A stretch of 64,000 bases of DNA from Sutterella faecalis (GCF_006337085.1 NZ_CP040882.1:930001-994000), one strand, 5' to 3'. Positions 8,310 to 16,818 are shown, counted from the stretch's first letter. A program made the numbers and translations. Notes: generated by a model not told the origin, from the sequence alone.

Positions 8310-10046
8310 ATGTGCACCACCGTCATCGTCGGCAAGCGAGCATCCACCACGGGGCGCGTCATCCTCGGCCACAACGAGGATTCCGGCGGCCGCGTCATGC
8401 ATCAGCAGTTCTGGTGCCCGGGAGCGAAGCACGCTCCCGGTGAATTTGTTGAGGGCGAACCCGGCCGCGCCCGCGTCCCTCAGGCGCCTGAAACCCTCGG
8501 CACCTACTGGAGCAACATGCTCGCTCCCGCCCCGGGCTCATCCTTCGACCAGGGGCTTGCCAACGAAGCCGGCGTCGTGATGTGCTCCAACAGCGGCGGC
8601 ACGTCCTTTGACGGCGAACTCTCGGACGAGGAAACGGGACTCTTCGAAGGCGGCATCGGCTTTCTGCTCCGCCGCTGCGTGATGGAGCGCGCCCGGACGG
8701 CGCGCGAAGCGGTTGAGATTGCCGCTTCGCTCCTTGACAAATACGGCTACTGGAGCCCTGCGAGAAACTACTCCTTCGCCGACCGCGACGATGCGTGGCT
8801 TCTCAACGTCGTGAAGGGCCACCACTACGTCGCGAAGCGCGTGCCCGAAGACGAGGTGGTCCTCATCTCCAACTACCTCGCGATCCGCAAGGTTGACCTT
8901 TCCGACAAGGAAAACGTCATCGCTTCGCCCGACCTCATCGAGTACGCCATCCGCATGGGACGCTACACGCCGAAGACGCCCGGCGACTACAGCGACTTCG
9001 ACTTCTCGCGCGCCTATCAGCCGGTTGAGAACCTCACGGCCTCGACCAAGTCGATCCGCATGCGCACGGGCTGGCAGGCCATCACGGGCGTACGCTACGC
9101 GGACGAACTCAACTACCCCGAACGCCTCGTTCCACCGAAGCTCATGAGCCCGGACGACGTGAAGGCAGTCCTTCGCCTTACGGCCGAGGAAACCTACAGG
9201 AATCTCGGCGACGGCAGGGGCGACGCCTTCCACATCAGCGCTGAAGACATTTCCCGTTCGCACACGCGTGAGAGCTGGGTCTGCGAAATCGGCGAGAAGC
9301 CTCTTCTCAACATTCTCTGGCACTGCGCGTCCTACCAGGATACAGGGGTCTACGTTCCCTGGTTCCCGCTTGCAAAGCGCATTCCGGAAAACTGCCAGTG
9401 GACGACGCTCGAGGAAGCGCGCCGCGTGCATTTCCAGATGAAGCCCGAGTACCTCGACTTCTCGTTCGGGAAGCGCTACTTCCTCAATGCGCTCCTCGGC
9501 GAACTCGTCAACTTCGACCGCGGACTCATGTCGGGCATCTGGCGCGAGCGGGACGGCCTCGAGGCGGAGTACAAGACTCTTGCAGCAGAGGTGGTTGAGA
9601 AGGCAAAGACTCTTCCCGCAGAGGAAGCTGAAAAGATGCTCGGCGACTTCACCTGCGAGATGACGGAGCGCTCGAACGATCTGCTGCGCGAACTCCTCGC
9701 CTGCCTCGACACGGTCGACGCCGAAGTGCATCCGCAGGAACTTTCCATTACCGATACGGACGCCACAGCCGAAGTCGTCATCCGCTCCTTCCCGGAACTC
9801 GACATCGAGGAGATCGATCAGAGTTCGCTCCTCTGGAGCCTCGGCTTTACCGGCGCCAAGGCGTCTGTTCTTGAACCCGCGAAGCCCCTCAAGGTGGAAA
9901 TCCGCGGCGACGATCTCGTCGCCACCTTCCGGGCGTTCGACGTTGCACGCTTCGGCATTGCCGGGTGCCTCACCGACACCTACATCCGCGGCTACATCGC
10001 CCACAGGCGCTTCGTCGCCATGGCGCTCGTGCGCTTCAAGGCCTGA
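8310..10046 (+). CDS. C69-family dipeptidase
   Basis: This is a peptidase of the Ntn-hydrolase C69 family (PepD-like), which cleaves dipeptides. The protein begins MCTTVIVGKRAS, so Cys2 becomes the N-terminal nucleophile after Met removal. It then has GHNEDSGGR and later the NYSFADRDDAWLLNVVKGHH region typical of the family. At 578 residues the length is normal. No signal peptide can precede Cys2, so a cytoplasmic enzyme is expected. It is monocistronic, with terminators on both sides. With three M20 hydrolases in this window it fits a peptide-using lifestyle. Confidence 0.88.
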   Translation: MCTTVIVGKRASTTGRVILGHNEDSGGRVMHQQFWCPGAKHAPGEFVEGEPGRARVPQAPETLGTYWSNMLAPAPGSSFDQGLANEAGVVMCSNSGGTSFDGELSDEETGLFEGGIGFLLRRCVMERARTAREAVEIAASLLDKYGYWSPARNYSFADRDDAWLLNVVKGHHYVAKRVPEDEVVLISNYLAIRKVDLSDKENVIASPDLIEYAIRMGRYTPKTPGDYSDFDFSRAYQPVENLTASTKSIRMRTGWQAITGVRYADELNYPERLVPPKLMSPDDVKAVLRLTAEETYRNLGDGRGDAFHISAEDISRSHTRESWVCEIGEKPLLNILWHCASYQDTGVYVPWFPLAKRIPENCQWTTLEEARRVHFQMKPEYLDFSFGKRYFLNALLGELVNFDRGLMSGIWRERDGLEAEYKTLAAEVVEKAKTLPAEEAEKMLGDFTCEMTERSNDLLRELLACLDTVDAEVHPQELSITDTDATAEVVIRSFPELDIEEIDQSSLLWSLGFTGAKASVLEPAKPLKVEIRGDDLVATFRAFDVARFGIAGCLTDTYIRGYIAHRRFVAMALVRFKA

Positions 10047-10087
10047 TTGAAAGCCTGAGAGCACTCCCTCACGGAGCGCTCTTCAAA

Positions 10088-10131
10088 AAAGAAGCCCGCA
10101 GGTCCGAAAGGATTTCTGCGGGCTCTTCTTT
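10088..10131. terminator. Bidirectional terminator between convergent genes
   Basis: AAAGAAGCCCGCAG (10088-10101) pairs with CTGCGGGCTCTTCTTT (10116-10131). It has A-rich and T-rich flanks on both sides, and so can end both the C69 gene and the minus-strand binding-protein gene. Confidence 0.85.
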
Positions 10132-10144
10132 CATTCAGCCGTGA

Positions 10145-10906
10145 TCACTTGGCACCGGTGCCGAACCACTTGTCGTAGATCTTCTGGTACGACCCGTCGG
10201 CGCGCATGGCGTCGAGCGTCGAATCGAGGAGATTGAGAAGCTTCTTGTTGCCTTTCTGAACGGCCATGCCGTAGAGGTCGTCCGAAACAACAAAGTCAAG
10301 CGCAACGAGCTTCATGCTCTGGGACGCCTTCTGCTTCAGGAAATACTTATTGACGGGGCCGTCATTGAGCATCGCGTAGCAGCCGCCCTTGTTGAGCTCG
10401 AGAAACGCGTCCGCAGCGGAATTAAAGGTGCGGATGGTGGTTCCCGGAATGCGCTTCATCATAAGCGCGCCCGAGGAGCCGATTTCCGCGCAGAGGGTTT
10501 TCTTCTCAAGATCCTTCAAGCTCTTGATCTGCGGTGCATTGTCCTTCGTCGTCATCACGGTGAGGCCCGCATTCATGTAGGGCTTCGTGAAGTCGACCTT
10601 TTCGGAGCGCTCCGGCGTGATGGTGAGCGCAGATACGGCGCAGTCGATATTGCCGGAAATCAGCGCCGGAACCAGACCGTCGAGCGACATCGAAACGATG
10701 CGGATGTCGAGGTCGTTGCGCCTGCCGATTTCCCGGATGAGATCCATGTCAAAGCCTTCGTACTGTCCGGTCTTGGAATCAAGATATTCAAAAGGCGGAT
10801 AGACCGTGAGGGAGCCGACACGCAGCGTCTGCGCTGCCTCAGCAGCAAAGGAGAAGACAAGGGTTGCAGCTGCGGCGGCCGCAGCAAGCTTCTTTGTAAT
10901 AGCCAT
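10145..10906 (-). CDS. Amino-acid ABC transporter substrate-binding protein (family 3)
   Basis: This is a periplasmic solute-binding protein of the SBP_bac_3 family. An Ala-rich signal peptide (KKLAAAAAAATLVFSFAAEA) precedes the mature domain LRVGSLTVYPPFEYLD. That is followed by the family signature GFDMDLIREIGRR and the hinge segment DCAVSALTITPERSEKVDF. I chose the ATG at 10906 because GAGG sits nine bases upstream; an ATG at 10921 is in frame. No permease or ATPase gene adjoins it, so it is an orphan binding protein that must share a transporter encoded elsewhere. The amino acid bound cannot be deduced. Confidence 0.88.
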   Translation of the reverse strand: MAITKKLAAAAAAATLVFSFAAEAAQTLRVGSLTVYPPFEYLDSKTGQYEGFDMDLIREIGRRNDLDIRIVSMSLDGLVPALISGNIDCAVSALTITPERSEKVDFTKPYMNAGLTVMTTKDNAPQIKSLKDLEKKTLCAEIGSSGALMMKRIPGTTIRTFNSAADAFLELNKGGCYAMLNDGPVNKYFLKQKASQSMKLVALDFVVSDDLYGMAVQKGNKKLLNLLDSTLDAMRADGSYQKIYDKWFGTGAK

Positions 10907-11090
10907 TTCAGAGGGCCTCATGTTTATTTATGAAGCGGATTGTGCAGCTCGACGTGATCCCTCTTTTTATCGTTCACATGCTTCGAGGGCGGGCATTGAG
11001 CCTCCTCTCCGCGGGGATTTTTCGCTGAGCCGGACCCTCCTGGGTTTGGCGTCTGCTTCAGTGCCGGACACATGCGGCCTCAAAGCAGTG

Positions 11091-11623
11091 CTAAGCAACT
11101 TCCCTCTCAAGAGGGAAGGTTTCCGACCAATCAACAGCTTTTCCATCCGTTCCGGTTAAGGTTGACGATTGGCAGTCACTGTCGACACGGAAACATTTCG
11201 AACGCAGCTCCTCTGTCGTCAGAGCCTTCGGCTCCGGCGCGAACAACGGATCCTTCGATCCGCTGCTCCTCGGAAGCTTGAGTTGTTTCACATAACCCGC
11301 GTCCGTCAGGAGTTGTTTCATACCTTCGAGGGCCGCTTTAAGCACCTCTGGGTTATGCGTCTGATTTTTCAAATCAGCAAAATAGATCAGAATCGCGCTC
11401 ATGATGTCGCGCTGGATCACCGTTGACTCATCGCCGAGGTACATCCAACGTTCTCCGAGCGCTTTCTTCACAAACTCATTCTTGTAAGGATTGTACTGGC
11501 TCGGCTTCAGGCGATAAGGGCTTACCTCTTCAACTGTCAAACCGGCTCTTTCAGCCTTGCTCTTCAATCTCTTGATAAAACCACTTGCCGCACTGTTGTT
11601 GATGCTTCTGCCGAAATGACTTC
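11091..11623 (-). pseudogene. 3' fragment of a TnpB-like (IS605/OrfB-type) gene, severed by IS66
   Basis: This is the C-terminal 177 codons of a TnpB-like nuclease gene whose 5' part is at 15115-16156. From the junction it reads SHFGRSINNSAASGFIKRLK and then continues to YLGDESTVIQRDIMSAILI, which supplies the last RuvC-type Asp. No CxxC zinc finger is present. Joining 16156-15115 to 11623-11091, with only one copy of the 8-bp duplication, gives 1575 bases, exactly 525 codons with stop and in frame. An internal TTG could start a 158-residue product, but that is unlikely to be functional. Confidence 0.85.
11099..11118 (-). ncRNA. Hairpin at the 3' end of tnpB-like gene; candidate omega RNA scaffold end
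   Basis: On the minus strand CTTCCCTC-TTGA-GAGGGAAG forms a perfect 8-bp stem just before the stop codon. In TnpB systems the guide RNA scaffold overlaps the 3' end of tnpB and ends at the transposon right end. The position fits, but no experimental or covariance support is available. Confidence 0.3.
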
Positions 11624-11631
11624 TCTTAAAA
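11624..11631. repeat. IS66 target-site duplication, left copy
   Basis: TCTTAAAA lies directly outside the left IS66 end and is repeated exactly at 15115-15122. An 8-bp duplication is the usual size for IS66-family elements. Confidence 0.92.
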
Positions 11632-11650
11632 GTATCTGGACTATGGGTAT

Positions 11651-11679
11651 AAAAATCCCGCGTAAGCGGGATGCTTTTT
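11651..11679. terminator. Terminator inside the left IS66 end
   Basis: ATCCCGC (11655-11661) pairs with GCGGGAT (11666-11672). The minus-strand transcript then runs into TTTTT, and the plus strand also has a T run after the stem. It would end the transposase transcript and shield it from outside transcription. Confidence 0.75.
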
Positions 11680-11735
11680 ATTCAGCGCCGGCAGCCGCCG
11701 GGGCCGGCGGCTTGAGGCATAGCTCAGAATAGCCT

Positions 11736-14009
11736 TCAGTCTGCCGACTGATGCTTCTTCCACTCCCAGGGGAGCCACGGCGTCAGGTCGAAGTCTTCGA
11801 GCAGCGCTTTCATGTCCCACTTCTGGATCTTCTTGTACGGGTCCTTGCCTTCCCGGTAGGCCTTCGTCCAGCCCTTTGCATAGGCATGCCGGAATGCGGC
11901 CGCGCTATATGCGTTCAGCCACTTTTCGAGGTCGATGTCGTTCAGCTTCGCCGTCTCCGCCATCGAGATGCAGGTTGCCACTGCATCCGCCCCTTCCACG
12001 GTCTGCATAAAGTTCTGGTTCTTGCGCAGAATCGCAACCGGCCGGATGGCCCGCTCCACCGTGTTCGTTTCGAGGGGGATGCGGCCGTCCTTCAAAAACT
12101 GCTTCAGGCTTTCACGCCGGTTCATCCAGTAGACGACGGCTTCGGCCATCCGCGAATTAAATTTCTTCGAGAATTTTCCGTTTTTCTCCAGCGCCAGCTT
12201 TTCTGCCAGACCTGCGTAAAGCTTGTCCACGGCATCAAGCACCGGCTTTGAGTAAGTTTCGCGATGCTTCTGAATGCGTGCCTCATGCTCTTCGGCGGTC
12301 TCGTCCTCAAGGCGTTCTGCAACTTCCTTTTCGTACTGGAAAATAAGCTGAATGCCGCTCAGGATGGAGAGCATCTGTGCTTCCGGAGCCGCATCAAGCG
12401 CGCGCTTCCCGATCCGCTCGGCGCGTTCTTCCGGCGTGAGCTTCTCGAGTTCCGAGAGGTACTGCTTGCACGTAACGGCTTCATAGGCTTCACGACGGGC
12501 ATGCACGAGACAACTCTGCCTGAGCACTCCCTTGAGTACCGTTTCCGCCAGAGCATCGTATCCGGCATAGCCGTCGACGACGATGGCATCCATCCGGCCC
12601 TTCAGCGACTCAAGGCGCTTGCCGATATCCTCGGCTCTTCTGGAGCCGAGCGTGGAAAACCAGATGAAGGGCGTCGGACTGTCCGTTTGGGTTCCCACGG
12701 TAAAGACGTAGGTCTGCGAGCTTGTCTTCGTCTTGTCCGCGTAAGCGCCGCGGCCTTCGCTTTCCAGAATGTCGTATCGGGTTTCATCGGCCAGAAACAC
12801 GCGGTCGCCGCAGTTTCCGACGATGTGCTCCATCAGCGGCCTGAGGTAGATATCCGCCCAGGCGTAGAGATTCTCAAAGAGCGTGTTCGAGCCGAGCTTC
12901 AGGCGGCTGAACATCATGTTCTCAAGCCGGTTGATCGGCAGGCCGTTGTTGAGCAGCTTCACGGCTTCGGCAAGGCAGTTCATGGAGACGGTGCGCTCCG
13001 GCTTCACGGGAAACTGCATGTGCTCCGGGAATACGGGGTGCACGGTGCGGCACTTCTCGCAATACTGAAGTTCGATCTGATTCTGCTGTCTTTCAAAGCG
13101 ATCCTGCACGGCCTGAGTAACCGCAACAAGCTTCGCCACCTGTTCTCCGAGGTTTTTGAGCCTGCCGCTGCAGTGCGGGCAGCTGTCCGAAGCGCCTTTT
13201 CCCGGGGTGCGGAGCACTTCCGGAAGGTCGCTTTTGGATTTCTGCCGTCCGCGCACCTTCTCGTCAGCCGCTTCCTCCTCCTTTTCTTCATCAGAGGCTT
13301 TTTCGGCCGTCTTCTTTTCGTTCTCAGGCTTAGCCGGCTCCTCAGTCTTCTGAGGCTGCCGTGCCAGAGTGATCTTTGTCATGAGCGCCTGCGGAGTGAC
13401 GGTCTCTTCGGCTTCTTCGCCGGACTTCGCTTCCGGCTTCTCATTCGCAAAAGCCTTGTCCTGCTCGTCCTGCAGCGCGGTAATGGCCGCCTGAGCCTTC
13501 TGCGCCTGCCGAATGCCCTGCTGAATGGCTTTGATGTCCGCCTGGATGCTTCCCTGGTTCTTTTTGACTTCCGCGAGTTCAGGCGTGAGCTTTTCCCCGC
13601 CCTTTCCGAAGGCGAGTTCGCGGAACGTCTCCGCATTGCGCGCTTCGGCTACGAGCTTCTGCACGCACTTCAGGAGATCATCCCAGAGCTTCAGATTGGC
13701 CTGCGGATCCAGACTCAGATTGCGCTCCACGTCAAGGCGCATGCCGTGAATCAGCGGGGCGACTTCCATAAGAAAGGCCGCAGCCGCGGCGTACTTCTTC
13801 TCGGAGAGATCCAGCCGAATTTCCGTCTCTTTGGCATAAGCCTTCGCTGCAGATGCCGCTTTTTCGGCTTCTTCGGCCTTGCGCTCTGCCGACTGAGCCT
13901 TACGCTCCGCTGTCTCTGCTTTTCTCTCAGCAGCCTCAGCCTGCTGCCGGGATTCCTGCAGCAGGGCAATCAGTTTTTCGCGGGGAAGAGCAGAGAGATC
14001 GACGGACAT
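11736..14009 (-). CDS. tnpC: IS66-family transposase TnpC (DDE enzyme), enlarged
   Basis: This is the catalytic transposase of the IS66 element. The N-terminus has a coiled coil with repeated AERKAE-type heptads at residues 22-60. A zinc-binding segment (CPHCSGRL) precedes the DDE core, which includes VDGYAGYDALAE. The conserved end RRESLKQFLKDGRIPLETN-TVERAIRP follows, and a C-terminal LPWEW tail. At 757 residues it is much longer than most IS66 TnpC proteins (about 500-550). The extra length is a Glu/Lys-rich linker at about residues 165-290 between coiled coil and zinc segment. It is separated from tnpB by 266 bases, an unusually large gap. Confidence 0.92.
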   Translation of the reverse strand: MSVDLSALPREKLIALLQESRQQAEAAERKAETAERKAQSAERKAEEAEKAASAAKAYAKETEIRLDLSEKKYAAAAAFLMEVAPLIHGMRLDVERNLSLDPQANLKLWDDLLKCVQKLVAEARNAETFRELAFGKGGEKLTPELAEVKKNQGSIQADIKAIQQGIRQAQKAQAAITALQDEQDKAFANEKPEAKSGEEAEETVTPQALMTKITLARQPQKTEEPAKPENEKKTAEKASDEEKEEEAADEKVRGRQKSKSDLPEVLRTPGKGASDSCPHCSGRLKNLGEQVAKLVAVTQAVQDRFERQQNQIELQYCEKCRTVHPVFPEHMQFPVKPERTVSMNCLAEAVKLLNNGLPINRLENMMFSRLKLGSNTLFENLYAWADIYLRPLMEHIVGNCGDRVFLADETRYDILESEGRGAYADKTKTSSQTYVFTVGTQTDSPTPFIWFSTLGSRRAEDIGKRLESLKGRMDAIVVDGYAGYDALAETVLKGVLRQSCLVHARREAYEAVTCKQYLSELEKLTPEERAERIGKRALDAAPEAQMLSILSGIQLIFQYEKEVAERLEDETAEEHEARIQKHRETYSKPVLDAVDKLYAGLAEKLALEKNGKFSKKFNSRMAEAVVYWMNRRESLKQFLKDGRIPLETNTVERAIRPVAILRKNQNFMQTVEGADAVATCISMAETAKLNDIDLEKWLNAYSAAAFRHAYAKGWTKAYREGKDPYKKIQKWDMKALLEDFDLTPWLPWEWKKHQSAD

Positions 14010-14265
14010 GGAATACAGGGGGAATCGGTGTTGGAACAGGGGTAATTTTACCCGTTTTCCGATCCTGTAAAAAACTCTCTTTCCCTACTGGCAGTAGCTT
14101 AAACGGCCATTTATAAGCGTTCTGAGAGCATCAGTATTCCGGAGGTCTTTTTGCCTTCCGCACTCCTTTGCAGACTCACTGAGCGGCGCTTCCCGCACAC
14201 TCTGCATGATATTGAATGCGTCGCATTTTCACTTTTCACTGTTGTCTAAAAACGAACTCAACCAA

Positions 14266-14279
14266 TTGATTTACATCAA
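14266..14279. promoter_or_regulatory. FNR/CRP-type palindrome at the tnpB stop inside IS66
   Basis: TTGATTTACATCAA is a perfect match to the FNR half-site pattern TTGAT-N4-ATCAA. It overlaps the tnpB stop and lies 257 bases upstream of tnpC. It may be fortuitous. Confidence 0.35.
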
Positions 14280-14626
14280 TTTTTGAGCATCCCTTGTCTC
14301 TCAACCTGCAGATTTTCTCCATCGAGGTAAGCCATCAGTTCCTCAGGCGTAATGGGTGCCGCAGCAGGTCCGGAAGCCCGCATCAGGAACTTTGCAAACC
14401 TGCCCGAATTCAGGCGCCGAACTACCATGCATGCCCCATGCTCATCCCAGAAGACGATCTTGCAGACCTTGCGGTTGCGGGAGACGAAGACAACGTAGTC
14501 ATTGCCTTCGGCAACAGGAATGCCGAGGAGCGATTCAGCCATGAACGTCAGGGTGGAAAGGCCGTTGCGGCCGTCAACCGGCGTGGCGACGAGCGTCGTT
14601 TTGCGCGAGGCGAAATCAATGATCAT
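14276..14626 (-). CDS. tnpB: IS66 accessory protein TnpB (Orf2)
   Basis: This is the small accessory protein required for transposition of many IS66 elements. It contains the family segment YVVFVSRNRKVCKIVFWDEHG followed in the next line of sequence by RRLNSGRF, close to the usual form of this 115-residue family. The start codon overlaps the tnpA stop by four bases (ATGA), so the two are translationally coupled. Its exact biochemical role in the family is unresolved. Confidence 0.9.
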   Translation of the reverse strand: MIIDFASRKTTLVATPVDGRNGLSTLTFMAESLLGIPVAEGNDYVVFVSRNRKVCKIVFWDEHGACMVVRRLNSGRFAKFLMRASGPAAAPITPEELMAYLDGENLQVERQGMLKN

Positions 14627-15039
14627 GTCCGCACTCCTGCCGCCTGCATCATCCCGATTGCCATAAGCTCGGGAGATTCAGATCTAAACTCGAGCAATGA
14701 CCCGTTTGGCAGAATCAGCCGTACCTCCCGTGCCACAAGGCCGGAGGGATGGGAAATCCGTTTAACCGGGATATTGCGTCCGACTTTAGTCGCGACCTTG
14801 CGCGGCGTCACAGCGGGAAGGGTAGCCACGGCCACGGTGCCGATCTGCGAAGCAGCCGAACGTTCAGCCGCTGCAGACTCCAAAAGACGCTCAATCTCCT
14901 TGAACTTTCGATAAAGCGTAGTAAGACAAGGCGTCTCGTCGGGGAAGAAGCATTTGAAGCGGGTCTTATGGAAGTCAATGCGGGTAAGGCCGGTTGCCTT
15001 CCAGGCGTCGTATGCCCTGCGCCAGTTGGGACTGATCAT
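14623..15039 (-). CDS. tnpA: IS66 accessory protein TnpA (Orf1)
   Basis: This is the first gene of the IS66 element, 138 residues. The N-terminal half (NWRRAYDAWKATGLTRIDFH) looks like a small helix-turn-helix. The C-terminal half has the VREVRLILPNGSLLEF-like strand typical of the family, here REVRLILPNGSLLEF. The reading frame starts 75 bases inside the right end of the element and couples to tnpB through ATGA. Confidence 0.85.
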   Translation of the reverse strand: MISPNWRRAYDAWKATGLTRIDFHKTRFKCFFPDETPCLTTLYRKFKEIERLLESAAAERSAASQIGTVAVATLPAVTPRKVATKVGRNIPVKRISHPSGLVAREVRLILPNGSLLEFRSESPELMAIGMMQAAGVRT

Positions 15040-15114
15040 GAGATCCTCCTGAATGGGAACGACCTCAAGTTTCCCCGAAAGTATTTCAGCCCGCTCTACC
15101 TATAGTCCAGTTAC

Positions 15115-15122
15115 TCTTAAAA
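15115..15122. repeat. IS66 target-site duplication, right copy
   Basis: TCTTAAAA directly abuts the right IS66 end and is identical to 11624-11631. Confidence 0.92.
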
Positions 15123-16156
15123 GCCTCCCATGAGTTCTTCTCAATGCGTAGATTACCTGCGCATCCGAGAAGCAGATTGGCGAGATCCCCGTGTTCGCAC
15201 TTGCGCGTTCCGGCTGCCTTTCGGTGTGCATCGCGAAGCTTCTTCAGACGCGCTTGATAGCCTTTTGAATAAGCCAGACATACGCCGGGCTTGATCCTTC
15301 CCTTCTCATCAAAGGCGTTCGGATTCGTGGTCCGCAGGCTGCGGTCCATCGATCGCTGAATTCTGCGGATCGCCTTCTCGTTGACTTTTGCCTTAGGTGC
15401 TACCTGCACCTTTGTCTGAACTCGCGGGCAAAAAATGGCGAAGCTTTTGGGTCCCGGATCAATCGCCATCCGCTCCGATGCCGGGGCATAGACATGCTTC
15501 ACCGGAGGTACTCCTTCCAGAACCACCTGAAGATAAAAGCGCTTCACGCCCTTCATGTCCCTACAGACGATGCGGTTGTATTTAATCCGTTTGAACTGCG
15601 TGCGTTCATTGTCGGCGTACAGCGCCTCCAGGGCATACTCGTCCTCCGGATCCAGCATCACCAGATAAGTCTTGCGGCACCAGTCGAGCTGCATCTTCTC
15701 AGGTTTGAATTTCAGACCCGTCGTATTTGTCTTCCCCTCAAGGCTGTGCAGACCGCGTTTGAAAGATTTGAAGCGGGGCCGGCCGCCCTGCTTGAACATA
15801 TAGCGGGAAACAGCATTGAAGGCTTGCGAGGCGAGCTTCTGCGCCTCATTGATGCCGAGTTCGCCCTTGCGCTTCGTTCCTTCCCGGTGTCTGGCGATAT
15901 CGGCATGGAAGTCATACTCGGTCAGCCGATACTGACGATTGAGACTACGGAACAACTCATTTCTCTCTTTACCCTTGACCATTCCAAGCGCACGACGCCA
16001 CTCAGGATCCTGGCGCATCTGCGTCAGCCTCCCGAGTCCGCTGCCGAGCGTAGCGTTATAAAGCATGCGGCCGTATTCGAACTTTTTCGAGATCGTTCGA
16101 CTTTGGCTGTCATCAGCTTTAATCGGCAATTCAAGGATAAAGGTTTGAGTCATCAT
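15115..16156 (-). pseudogene. 5' fragment of the TnpB-like (IS605/OrfB-type) gene
   Basis: This is the N-terminal 347 codons of an RNA-guided-nuclease-like TnpB relative. It begins MMTQTFILELPIKADDSQ, has a helical segment and then the first RuvC-type Asp in MAIDPGPKSFAIF and the Glu in NLRIEKNSWEAF. IS66 enters just after EAFK. The frame runs on into IS66 for ten more codons before a stop at 15086. With the 3' part it would make 524 residues that keep all three RuvC acidic residues but lack the C-terminal CxxC zinc finger of canonical TnpB. No TnpA (Y1) transposase gene accompanies it. Confidence 0.85.
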
Positions 16157-16433
16157 TAAAGACTATGATACTGCGTCAACCAGGTGCTTGCACGGATTCC
16201 TACGGGCAGGAAATACTCTGCTTCCTTCGTGCGTTCTGTGAAATTGTTGCTGTAAGAATTACCTCAGCGGCGGAGCCGCTTCCGGCACCTTACGTCCTTT
16301 ACCTTAATTTCGGACTTGGAATATCCGTGCGGAGCATTCTCCCGAAGCCAACCTAAAGAAGCCGCCCCGATCCTCCTCACCTTCACGGGTGCTTCGGACA
16401 AGGAGGAATATTGCACATTTTTCGACTAAAGAC
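16157..16433. other. Non-coding flank upstream of the TnpB-like gene
   Basis: No convincing gene is present. The stretch would hold the promoter and left end of the TnpB-carrying element. TTGACG lies 28 bases before the start codon on the minus strand. I could not define a left-end hairpin with confidence. Confidence 0.5.
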
Positions 16434-16449
16434 AAACGCCGCGTATTAG
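16434..16449. repeat. 16-bp target-site duplication of the ISNCY/IS1202-like element, left copy
   Basis: AAACGCCGCGTATTAG abuts the left inverted repeat and recurs exactly at 18851-18866. Confidence 0.92.
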
Positions 16450-16469
16450 TGTTAACGGTCAGCGTAAAC

Positions 16470-16818
16470 GAGACTGTTTAGCCAACGACTTTGAGACGTG
16501 ATACGCCAAGGATTTGAGACCATATACCGTATCTGACCGGGACGATATACCAACATCCTGTTGGCCTGGATACCTCCGCTACCACGAGACCCATTACCAC
16601 TGAGACCCGATACCTCCGTAAAGAGAGATGGATTACCACAGGGATTGAGACTGCAAACCGCTCTGAATGAGACGGCATACCACTCTTGGTCAGCTTTACC
16701 TCTGCACTGAGACTACTTGCCCCAGCGGCAGAACTGCATACAAATGAATGGGACCCGATGCCATGACGAAATGAGATGAGATACCACAGCAATAAGACAG
16801 GATACCTCTGCATGAGAC
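16470..16818 (+). repeat. Array of GAGAC-(N)-ATACC units in the left end of the IS
   Basis: Nine exact GAGAC words occur at 16470, 16493, 16516, 16586, 16602, 16647, 16669, 16709 and 16814. Degenerate copies (GGGAC, GAGAT, AAGAC) fill gaps at 16539, 16625, 16750, 16773 and 16794. Most units continue within a few bases to ATACC or TACC. Steps are mainly 22-23 bases, about two helical turns. The array fills the space between the left end and the transposase start. It is not a CRISPR: units are degenerate and spacers too short. It most likely binds transposase. Confidence 0.8.

Larger units (their letters stand above)
11632..15114 (-). mobile_element. Complete IS66-family insertion sequence (3483 bp)
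   Basis: The ends are imperfect inverted repeats: GTATCTGGACTATGGGTATA at 11632 and, read on the minus strand from 15114, GTAACTGGACTATAGGTAGA, with 17 of 20 positions matching. The 8-bp duplication TCTTAAAA flanks both sides. Inside are tnpA, tnpB and tnpC, all on the minus strand and all apparently intact. The element interrupts a TnpB-like gene in its RuvC-like domain region. Confidence 0.93.

Noticed and set aside
8538..10064. A 508-codon minus-strand frame opposite the C69 dipeptidase
   Set aside because: It is a shadow caused by high third-position GC; the plus-strand gene has an N-terminal Cys nucleophile and family motifs.
10922..11090. A second complete transposon end (right end of the TnpB-carrying element)
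   Set aside because: A hairpin is visible near the tnpB-like stop, but I could not find a matching left-end structure, so boundaries are not claimed.
12264..14045. A 593-codon open frame on the plus strand opposite IS66 tnpC
   Set aside because: It mirrors tnpC codon structure in a GC-rich sequence, has no recognisable domain and lies wholly inside a clear transposase gene on the other strand.
16470..16818. CRISPR array
   Set aside because: The repeat unit is only about 12 bases and degenerate, spacers are about 10 bases, and no cas genes are near; it is an IS end structure.
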